Assembly: GCA_023053685.1 (NCBI GenBank)
Contig: JALIGW010000013.1
Location: forward strand, 12,860,001 to 12,924,000
Length of the DNA: 64,000 nt
Direction: 5' to 3'
From: Diadophis punctatus similis
Lineage: Eukaryota > Chordata > Lepidosauria > Squamata > Dipsadidae
Part shown: in pieces, positions 51,701 to 63,700 of the stretch
Position numbering within the stretch: position 1 is the stretch's first letter
Layout: the number at the start of each line of letters is the position of its first letter
Position numbers and translations under genes: made by a program
The notes under the pieces: generated by a model
The model's input: the letters and a program-made list of their open reading frames with translations, nothing else
Told to the model about the DNA's origin: nothing
Database searches by the model: none

Positions 51701-54700
51701 GAAAACAGAGGTTATGAGTGATCCACTGCAGTTTCAAAAACATATTGGTGACAACAGCAATATTGGAGGAAGGAAGTGAGTAGTCAAGATTCAGTTTCTC
51801 ATTTTGCTGTGTAATGTTAAATTCTCCAGCTGCAAAATCCGGAACAATTCCCTTAGTTATAAGAAAATAAAGTACAGGAAAGTTTCAATTTTAAAGCAGA
51901 ATTATAAACCCTTAAATCAGCATATGTTATCATCAGTAGGACAGTTTGAGTTCCTCTTTAAAATATGGTTTTATAACAGTAGTGGGTTCTAAACCCCTTT
52001 GCTACCAGTTCATGTGTGCCTCCTGCCGCCGGCGCAGTTTGCAGAACCGGGCCGAACCGGGAGCAACCCACTGCTGGTTTATAATCGTTAGTTCAAACTT
52101 TTGGGCAAATCACTGATTCCACTGAAGATTGTCACCAATGTCAATAACAGCTCCCAGAATACATCCCAGGAAAGAAGGTGGTACTAAAAGTAATACAACT
52201 TATGTGAGTAATTATTCTAAATAACAGACCAAATAAGTAAAAAAGATGAAATGTCCATGCCTTTAAGGAATGTAGAACTGGTCATGGAACAATAGTTAGT
52301 CTTCATAAATTCAAAGCCAACTTGTCCTTTATTTCTCTCTTTTGAAAATTAAAAGGGTAGAAGATCACACTAGCAATAAAAACGGCCTACAACTGCACAT
52401 AATGATTTTCGTGATGTGAACCTGCATATGACAGGGTTTCTATCGCAATGCTTAACACGGTGTCATGGGTGCCGTGCAGAGGTAGGTTCCTACTGGTTCT
52501 AACAGGTTCTTTAGAACTCTTAGTAGTTCGGCGATGACGTCACGGAGCCAGTTCTGTTGGTGTCTCCATGGGCGCTGCCATCTTAGATTTTGCTTCTGTG
52601 CATGCCCAAAAGCTATTTTTTAATTGCTGCGGGCGTGTGCGTGAGCATGGCGCAACCCTGAGCAAACTGGCAGCAAAAGAATCCAGAACCCACCCCTGGT
52701 GCCGTGCAAATAGATGCTAAACTGTAAATGAGTAGAAAATTAGGCAGTATGATGGTAAGGAATTGGTGATAGACAGACAATTGTGATGTGAAGAATATAG
52801 TGGTACACATGACAGCTACAAGTTGATGCAACAGCATCCTCAAACACAAAAATAAATAAATAAAGGATATTCTCCACATGCATACATTATGGAATTTAAG
52901 ATATCTGATTAATTCTTTTCATTCAGTCTAATGAATCATTTCCAAAAAACTTCATTTGGAATTTTTTTGCATATCAAAACATGTCTTATTTATTTTAGCA
53001 GAAAAATAAGAAAAAGACTTGGAGGTAGAAACAGGCTTTTTCTGCTTATATATTTTCATTTATTCAAGCTTCAGAAGGTCAATGAATTGTTTCTGTTCGG
53101 TTTACACCAACGGAAGCAAATACTTACTGACGTGTAACAGAATTGTTAACATTTAAAATTACAAGATTATCCATTATTTTGGCAGAATACTTGAAAACAA
53201 AACAAAAGTTGGAGGGAGAGGGGATTTAATTTTATCTTACGTTCATTTTTAAATTAAGTGTTCTACAACTAACCCAACCACATTTATAAATATCAAATCA
53301 AACAAGATGACAAATAATAAACCTTACTATTTAGTTTCCAAAGGTTTTGAAGAAAGTATACTTTCCATTTTTAAGTTTCTGAACTACTAAGTGTCCTTTT
53401 CCCGAAACATAAATTAAGCATTATGTAGTTTATTTATAGGTTAGAGGTGCCCTGAGTACCAGAAAGGTAGCCAATTTATGAAGGCAAATTCGAAGTTATG
53501 TGCAAAAATGTATAACTTACTCTAAAAGTTTCTTTTTCCAATTACAATCAGACTCAATAGAGTTTAAGCACAAATAAAAAAGACAGGAGTTAAATTCTAA
53601 TATAAGATGATAGGTTATAATTTCAATAAATAACAATGAATACAAGTAGAAGTATACGTAGAGACCAGGGGCGGGTTCCTAATTTTTTTACTACCACTCT
53701 GTGGGCGTGGCTTGCCAGCCAAGTGACTGGGTGGGCGTGGCTTGCTGGCCATGTGACTGGGTAGGCGTGGCTTCTCGGACTGCTGAAGGTGGGGAACTGA
53801 GATAGGTCCTGCCGCCCATTCCCCCTCCCCTCAGCAGCTCGAGAAGCCTTGAATGTGCGAAAATGCCTGGGATCATCTGCGTACGTTCGTGGCTTCTCGG
53901 ACTGCTGAAGGGCGGGGAATGGAGATAGCTACTGCTGCCCGTTCTTTCAGCATCTCATGAGCTCCCTCAACCATCCTCCCCTGCTTGGACTCACTGTGGG
54001 CTAGGAAGGCAGCGCATGCGCAGTGCCAGAAGCTCGGCTTCTGGGCATGCGCAGAAGAAAAATTAAAAAAAAATTAATTTTTTTTTAAAAATGGCGGCGC
54101 CCAGGCACCGGCAACCGACCGCACCGGTACTGTGACGTCAACAGCGGGCCGCTACCGGTGCTATAGAGTGGACCGCACCGGTAGGAACCCACCACTGGTA
54201 GAGACAATAATTTATGTTCATGATCCAATCTATGTTATATATGCCCCAAAGCATATATTTCATATAGGTGTTTTCCAGATATTTTGCATTAGAACATATA
54301 AATTTCATTTAAAATGGCCATTTGGATGCAAGTAATGGAAAAAGTAGTTCAACACAAGGGATTATCAAGAGATTATGTATCTATAAATTGGCTTTTTTCC
54401 CAACATGTAATTCCTATTACAGGTAGTCCTCGACTTACAACCTCAATTCAGCCCAAAATTTTGGTTGTTTGTTTGATCTTTCTTGCCCCAGTTGTTAAAT
54501 TAATCATTGCAGTTGTTAAGTTAGTAATTTAGTTGTTAAGTGAATCTGGATTTCCCATTGACTGCTTATCATGTCACAAAAGGTGATCACATGACTTTGG
54601 AACACTGCAACCTTCATAAATATGAGTTGCCAAGTGTCTGAATTTTGTTCACGTGACCATGGGGATATTGCAATGGTCATAAGTGTGATAAACGCTCATA

Positions 54701-57700
54701 AGTCACTTTTTTCAGTGCTGTTGTAACTTTGAACAGTCACTGAATGAACTGTTGTAAGTCGAGGACTACCTGTTTAAATTAATGACATTATAAATGTTTA
54801 AATTAAGTTTTTGTTTTCTAAATAATTCTGTTTATTTAAAACAAGCAAAGGAGTATATATTGAAAGGGATAATTAGTCTGCTTGAGTCTCTCTTTTAAAA
54901 TTACATGGTTTGCTACCTAGACATCCCTGAATGCTATTTCTAAGTAGCATTCTAAGTCATGAGGCTTCTGTGAGCCATTGCACAGTGCCAACAGCACCAT
55001 CTTCACCTGGGGCCATCACCATGTCTTCTCCATCACCTCTGTCCTGCTGCCTCCTCTCTGGCCAGGCCCGGCAAGCTCCCTTTGGTAAACGAGGCTCTGC
55101 CACCTGTCATGTTCAAAGAAAGCATGGGGCCATGCCCTTGCCCAGCACTTGGTTCAAGGGTGGGAAGCAGGAGGAAGAAGATGGCGAAGGTCAGCAGGGA
55201 TAGACAGCAGCAGTCAAAATGCAGGGCAGCCAAAAGGGCAGAGATGAGGGAAGATAGGCAGATGGGGAAGTCGAAGTACATGTTGTAGTCATAAATGCAG
55301 GCTGGTGGCCAAACGCCCATTTTGATCACATGACTCTGAGAGTGCTGCAATGGATATAACTGGTCATATCTACCATTTGTGTAGTGCAGGGATCAGCAAC
55401 CTGTGGCTCTGGAGCTGCATGTGGCTCTTTCATCCCTCTGCTGCAGATCCCTGTCACCGGTGGGCACCACAATTTTGAGAGGAGCTTCCGGTTGAGGGGG
55501 GGAAGCAGAGCGTGCCAGGAGGAGATTCTATGGCAAGGGGCGGGTTTTCTGGTCAGCTCCACAATTGATAGGGTTTTCAGTTAGGACTGGTAGAGGAAAA
55601 AGGATGCCGCGCTAGGAGGAGACTCTATGGTGGGAGAACCGGACTTCTGGTCGGCTCCAGAATTGAACGGGGGGCTTCCGATTAGGACCTTTGTGGCTCT
55701 TTAGAGTGTTTAAGGTTGCCGACCCCTGGTGTAGCGCCTTCACAATTTTAAATGGTTGCTGAACGAATGGTTATTAAGTGAGGACTACTTGTATTTTTCT
55801 TTTCTTCCCCAAATCAGATTTGTAGAAGGAAGCTTAGGATTTGTTGCTTATGTCAAGGAAGTATTCCTAACTAAGTTGTCAAGACCACTCTACACTAGAA
55901 ACTTCTTTTCGATTAGCTGAGATTGCTGGATTTTGAGCATTAAGTGGCTCACAAATAAAATACATGGCAAGAGTTCTAAAGTAATGAGTTAAACAGAGGG
56001 AAAGAACTGCTGAACTTCAGCATGTACTACAAAGCAAACTATTCTTTCAAGGTCAAATTGAAAAGTCAATTCTATTTGTTTGTAGCTTCACCCAACCTAG
56101 GTTTATAGTAATGTTTGTGTTCATATCACATTCAGTTTTATAACTCAGACATTTCTATCCTCACTCGTGATCCAACTGGTAGACTGGAACAGATCTTTGC
56201 TAAACTACTGAGTCATAATAGGTAACTAATACTTCATTTCATAGGGAATTTGTTATTTTCACATACTGTGCTAAGCAAAAAACACATTTTAATCTAGTCT
56301 GTTCTTACTAATAGAAATCTGTGCAAGAAATAAAACAACCAACAACACTATTGCCAAACACACAAACTGTCTGATAGTAGATTAAACTGATATAGTACAG
56401 TGGCCAGTTTAGGAGGTCCTAATGGATTCTATGATTTCTGAACAAACAAAGTGAAGAAATGTGGTTTGATCACAGAAAATGCACTTTCCAAGTTAAAATC
56501 ACAGACCATTCATCTCACTTTCCAAAACAATTCTGGCAGCTAATGCATTACATTGCATCTACTCTGTATAGATGCTACACAGGCGCTACCAAAGCACTCT
56601 TTTGCTTTCCAATCAAAACAAAAAAAATAGTCTTTAGTCTACAATTATAAATGTGAAATAATTTGCAAGGATGGAATAAATGTATATACATTCATTATCT
56701 TGGGGATCTACAAACAGTAATTTTTAGGCAGGGGATGGACTGGGTAGGAAAGAAATAATTTTTTATAAATTAGTAAATAGCAGAGGGTAACACCAAGAGT
56801 AGAGTCTAGCAAATGCTCCACAGTTGGTATCTTTTACATATATTTTCTTTTTGGAAAATCATAAATAGAAATACTACTTACATTACATTTTGATAGCACT
56901 GGCACATATCAAGCATCCCTAAGAATCCCTATTGCTTCTGATAAATCCTATCCTTCTTCCCCTGCAGGTACCATAGGAAGGGCTACTTCTAAGGAAGCCT
57001 TTGCTCATTGGGATCTCTACTATTATGTTATTGTGTTTTTTTTTCACAAAAAGAATTCAGGCAACACACACTCCCGTGAACACAAGTCTTCAGAGCAAAG
57101 TAAGTCGCAATGCCACACCCACAATGAAATGGGTATTCCAGGAGGTGCTGTCAACAAGGAAGCTTATATTGGTTCAGATGTTCACACTGTTACAGGATAA
57201 GCAAAGCTAGAAAAGCATCCAACAATGTTGCAATGACATTGAGTCTTGGAAGATGACAATATGAGGGCAAATATGTAGCTAAAAGAGGTTGGGACACGGT
57301 ACATAATAAAAATCAGGAGTAAAAAAGGCAGTGGAGAAGTAGAAGAATACAATATCATTGGTGGGAAAGAAAAGACTTCCCCCATCTCCCAGGAAAGATT
57401 GCTGTGTGTTCATGTTTGGATTGAGGGGATGTGCCTGTGTGTGCATTGCATATGCTTATAAATCTGTGAAGCAGCATATATGTCTGAAGGAGGTTATGCT
57501 TGGACATAGATATTCGTATGTGTTGGTGTATTTTACATGGATACTGGCACGTCTTCTCCAAGACCAGAACTTGGCCCTCCTATAGATTGTGGATTATAAT
57601 TTGCCCAAAACTGATTATATAACATAGTTTTTCCATATAAATCCTGTTGTTTGAATATTTTTAAAAGTTATATATTTTGTGTAAGAAAATTATTAACTGA

Positions 57701-60700
57701 AAAGACATCTTTGGTAGTTGACATAGGTTGATGCTCTATTTTGTCATTTTCCCTAGCTATTATCATGTAAGATAAGCAATCTGGTGTAGTGGTTAAGGCA
57801 ATGGGCTAAAAACCAGAAGGCAATGAGTTCTGTTCCTGCCTTAGGCACAAAACCAGCTAGGTGACCTTGGACCAATTACTTTCCCGAAGGAGGCATGACA
57901 AACCACTCCCAAAAATCTTTTTAATGAAAATTGCAGAGACTAGTCCAGGCAGTCACCAGGAGTCAACACTTACTTAAAGGTACACACACACACACACAAA
58001 ACACATCTATGGAACATTATGTGGCGTACAAACTGTAGCCAAATTATTTAAAATGAATCAATATCTGAAATTCAAGCATTTTTCATCATTGCAGGCATAT
58101 CTCTTATCAACTTAAATTTTATTTCTCCTATCACACTCCTTATACAGACCTTGACTGGGGTATCATGTTTTTTAAGGCAGCCTTTGTTTTAGCATTATTT
58201 TCTTTAGACCCTTTTACCTAACTAGTTTCTCTGCAGGATCAAAGCATATAAAATAATGCCAATTTAAAAACTCTTGAATCTGTGCCAGAAGGACAGCATC
58301 ATTAATCATCGCAAGATTACAAGCAACCAAAACTGCTCAAAACTATACTTATTTATTAGTTCTACATTCCACATCCCCAGGAGAAAAAAAAATACATAGC
58401 ATTCCCTCCTGTTTCTGAACAACCCCCTGCCCTGCTGCCACCAGTAAGGCAGGCTGGACTGAGAAATCATGACTGGTCCAAAAGCCATCCAGTAAATCTC
58501 TATGGCAGAGGACAGGAACCTTATATAAATTAACCCAGCATTTATATAAATGTACTGTACATGCTGAATAATACAAGGAGGTTACTCAGCACTTTTAAAA
58601 TGACAGTTCTAAAAATAGAACTTTGAATTATGGGTTATTTGTTCAGTACTGCATCAAACAAATTTTCTTGTTCCCTCTCAAAGCTCTCTAAAAGCTTTGT
58701 GTCAAGCAACAGGAAAAAAAAATATTTTGTCACATCAAAATGTACACACTACTAAAATTCTTGTAACTGATACTTCGTAATTTTTAACTGGGCAAAATGG
58801 TGCATCATAGAGCAACAATTTTTGACTCAACATACCTTAAATGGGCTAACTTACAGAATGTACCCAAAATATGACTCTTGTGGGATTGAAATTTGGCAAA
58901 GTTGTGGCTGCTTCCCCACCATGCCTTCTGACTACACTGGTAGAAACCACGGGTTGCGTAGCAGAAGGGAAGATGGGAGAGTATACCCTACCCTCTTTCC
59001 CGCCTTCCTCGAGCTTCTGCACTGAATAACTGGAGGCAAGGACTGACTAGTGAGCAGCCATTAGCTGCTTTGGAACTGAGGCCAACATTTGAAATCTCTT
59101 AACAATGGTGGCCAGTGAGGGGAAAACTTGGGTGCCTGCTTGGTGGGGTGGGGAGGTTGAGGTTGAGGAGAAAGAGGCTTCACCAGGGCTCTTTTTTATA
59201 TGTGAAAAAAGAAGAATGATCCAATGAGTCACAGGTTGTCTAGTGATCTCTTAAAATTTACCAATGCCTGAACCTTAATATTTGCCGTGTACACCTGCTT
59301 GTGCATTTATATAACATGGCATATACAGACTTGTAATACATATGTCATAGCTTTTCAAAATTCTCATCAGAATTTTAAAGTTGCAAACAAATCTCCTTTG
59401 TACAATCACACATGCTAATATAAATTCTTCAACCCCTGTACATATTGTTTCTTTGATAAGGTAAAAGCCAACATTCTGCATTATTTTAAAAATGCCACTT
59501 CTGCTTTAAAATAAGAACATTTAAGTGCTATAAAACAAGAACAATGAACAGACCTCCAGATGTTACACAGCTATAATTCCAATATCATTAACTAAACTCT
59601 CTGGAACGGTCTAACAACACCTGGAAAGACTGTGTATTGAGTCAAGACACAAAATAAAGCTACAAGATTACATCCTTCAAAAATACCAACAACTTGATAC
59701 ATCTGGACCAATATTAGAATCACAAGTAATCCATGTTTTTTGTTATTTCTTATATATTTCTACATATTTAGACCCAAAATGAGAACACTAAGATAAGCCC
59801 AGTCAAACAGAATCAATTCAGTTTCTTGCAGGAATAAATGAATTTATGTTGCAAGATCAAAGCCACAAATGAACACATAGCAATTTATATTCACATGTAC
59901 ACCTTCTCATCTTTCTCCATCTTCCAGCAATCTACTGCAAATCATTAAATTCCTCCTATTGTTATCAATGACCAGTTTAAATTTATTCCATTAATGACAG
60001 CATAAAGTGTGTTATCTCTTTCTTTTTGCTCATATGGTAATGATAATCAGTTGGACTTCAGGGAAACTAAAGAAGGCTCCCAGGAGATGTTAGGATTAGT
60101 ATTGTTCATCTCTTTATCAAACCACATTTGAAAATCATCCACAAACCTGATTAGCTGAGAGAAATGAAATAACCATGCTTGCTCAGATATTGCAGTGCTT
60201 ATACTACAAACATCCCAGCAATATTTTTGATGTCTAGGACATTATGTATGAAATTATTTTTTTAAATAATAAAGGAGTAAATTGTACCTGATAGAAGATC
60301 ACCAATAGAATTTTACTATTGTTTTTAATATATCTTTCTGCTATGAATGTAGCTATCAATAGCTATTAAAATTCAAATGGGGAATGAAATGTCCAAGTTC
60401 CGAGGCAACATATCTCCAGATACTGGAAATAAACCCAGGATATTTCCACCAGTTTTATCTTGATACTTTTTGTGACTTTCCAAGGACAGTTCCTATCTAG
60501 TACTCCAAGGTTAGTGTTGCCATAATTTCATAAAATTCCAAGATCCTTTTTAGGTGAATAGTATTATTGGTCTATTGATTTGTGTTTGAAACCTGTCTAT
60601 TGCTAATCTCGTATGGCTAGAAGACATACAGTGCAGGGCAGGAAGAGCTGGAGAACAAAGGGAAATCCCATTATGCAAACAGATCTATTTCCATTAGACA

Positions 60701-63700
60701 AAATCAGCATTGCTTCAGGTATGCTACATCAACATATGACTACCATATTTGAAAGATAGTTTATCTCTCCCTGCCGCTATCCTTTCTTCTTCTTCTTCAG
60801 AAAACCATTATTTTTTCCACTCCATTCGTCTTTATAAACAATACAACTTCAGAGAGATTTTTCAAAACTTGAGAAAATTAAGAACACAAACATAAAGCAG
60901 CATTTATTTTTTAAAAAATCTGTCACAGAAAAATCTAAACATTCCATAGTAAATTCCATAAATGACACTGCAGAATATAAAATATTTCTTTCCTTTTTGC
61001 AATGGAACAATACAATGTAGTCACATACTTTTTCTGCAGGCTCATTTTTGGAGTAAAAAAATAGTTTTACTAAAACTTTATATACAGTATAACTCTCTGG
61101 TGACCTTGGATTATGTTTTTCACTTTGGGGGATATTCTCCACCCATCTATGAAGCATGGCTGCAAACTTGTAAGAAATTATTTCAGCAAAGCTTATATTG
61201 ATTAAATGTGAAGACATTTAACATTGATATTTAAAAGGAGTAATAATTTATGAGTTCAAATGAATGATAACATATATGTAAACAAACTAAATATCCAATG
61301 CCATTTGCTGTTTATAAACTGAAAATGACGGAGAATTGGAGAGGAGAACAACTTGTTCATTTTTGTTCTTCCCAAACATATCCTTGACTTTATCTGAGGC
61401 TAAAGGCCAAGAGTTTAAGAGTGATATCACAAACCAGAATTTGCTACTACTTTGCAACTATTCTCTATGCTGGAAAAAGAGTACACCATGCATTGAACTT
61501 AGTCAGGGAATACGTTAAGACATGTTTTTCCTTAAATATAAAAATTAACTCTTCTAAGAGAAAAAATCCAAGTTACTCTCATTCTCAGTACTTTTGACCT
61601 ACAAAACTCTCAACCTGTCTACCCCATTCAAATCATTAACAGGAATACAACCCTGTGCAAAAATCACTAGTTCTCTCAAAACATTTATTCCCTAAACTAA
61701 CACCAGATAATCCTTGTTTACAAATCAGCTTTTTTCAGAATAGTACATCCCAAAGTTGCAAGCATCAGAAAACTAGAATATATAAAATGTTTAATTTAAT
61801 TTAAAATTATAATTACTTTTATACTATTGAGACTTCTAGCAAGAAACAGCTATAGATTTAGGTAACTATCATTCACTCACTAAACACAGTATTTTTTTAA
61901 AAAAGACTCATTTGTAGATATGTGTTAACTCAGACTGTTTACATTTATCAACCAATACACAGCTGATCCAAGTTAGCATAATCTTCTAATTCAATAAGCA
62001 TATTGAATACTCTTCTAAATAAGATACTTTATACTGTTTATTCAACTGATTTATTCAACAAAAACCTTGCTTGCAAGCATTTAAAAAAATCAAGGGAGGG
62101 GAGGCATTTGAACTGACAGGCACCAAAAGAAATATTCAAATTGAGCTGTGCAAATTGCAAAATTCTCCTTAGTTATCCAATAACCTTGATTCTAGTAGAT
62201 GTATTTTATCTGTGGTAGGATTTAACTTGTCCACAAAAGAAAGCACGTGCAGGAACACACACACCCCGACACCCCAGGGATCTTTTCTAGGAGAGGGATC
62301 CTGACAAATGTATCTTTTCTTTTATGTACACTGAGAGCATATGCACCAAAGACAAATTCCTTGTGTGTCCAATTACACTTGGCCAATAAAGAATTCTATT
62401 CTATTCTGTTCTATTCTATCTCCATATAAGCTACTCCCTTCCCAGCTTTTCCTTACTCTTGTTTGCTCGGCCTCACAATCCAAACAGAACGGATTTGTCA
62501 AGAGAAAGGCGTGGTTTAAGTTATTTATCTAATAATGACTCTTCCAAGCAACTTCTCCAGCTGTGCAAACACCTGGCGCCCTCATTCCCATTCTGATGCT
62601 TTAGGATGACTTCACACTATTCTTCTTCCTTTTTTAAAAAAATAAAAAATAAACTTAATGATCCCCGACACTTTTTTGGGACATTTCTCACCGTCTCAGG
62701 CTCGTTCTCAAACACTTCTCGGGCTTCTTCCCGGTTGCAGAGTTCCTCCACGCACTCTCTCTCCAGGTGGCCTTGCTTGGTCTCCTCGAAGATCTGGTAG
62801 GCTCGGCGGTGTCTCTGGCGAAGGAACTGGGAAGCCTCTTCCCGACCTTTGTAGAACACCACGGCTGGAGGAGCCCCCAAAGAAACGGGGGGGGGGGAGG
62901 GGGAAGCCATTAATCCCGGTCTCCCTTGGAAGAATGACGCGGCCGCGCACCTCCCCAGCAAAGTCGCCGGCTCCCTCCCTCGCCCTCCGGGCAAGCGCGC
63001 GAGGATAATTTCCCTTTTCAAAGAGTCCTCCGGGACATGCTCGGACCGCTTGCAAACCCTCCGGCTCTGGGTTCCATCTTCGGCTCCGCGGCTTCCCTCA
63101 CACCATTTCCCGCGCCCGCCACGAGAGAAACCAAACAATGCCGCGGCGCCGCCGCCACCGCCGTTTACTTCGCAAAACAAGGACAATCCCCCCCGCGCCC
63201 CTCTCCCACCCGCCTGGCCGCTGCCGAGAACAAAGCTGCGGAAGCCCAAGAGCAAAGGGAGACGAAGGTCGCCACCCGACCCCTTTTGCGGGCAAAGAGA
63301 AAAGCTGCCGGGGAAAAAAAAAAGAGGTCTGGGAGCGGGGAAACCGAGAACCTTTGGCCGAAAAGTAGCGCCACGAGGCAGGTGCCCTGGACTTGAAGCT
63401 GCCGGCTGGTCGCCCGTGGGAAAAAGGCTTTAGGACGCCCTGACCTTAAGAGGCAAAACGCTGAGGAGCGCTGAGGCGGCTGTCGGCGGGCTCTTTCCTG
63501 GCCCACAGAAACGCAAACGCGGTATTATCCGCGTGGGGTTTGGGGTTTGTTTTTTTAAATGCGTGTCTCCCGTCCATTCAGGGGAAGAGGGCGAACTCCT
63601 CCGCCCCTACGAGGAAGGGCAGCGGAGAGGGGCTTCCTTCCTCGGGTGAGGTGGGGGAAGAAGGGGAGGAAGAAGCGGCCCGGGGAGGAAGCCCCGCTAC

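Noticed and set aside
62617..63255. 212-codon - strand frame
   Set aside because: Only 62864-62692 is a real exon (Gla domain). The extension is intron sequence in a CpG island with few stops.
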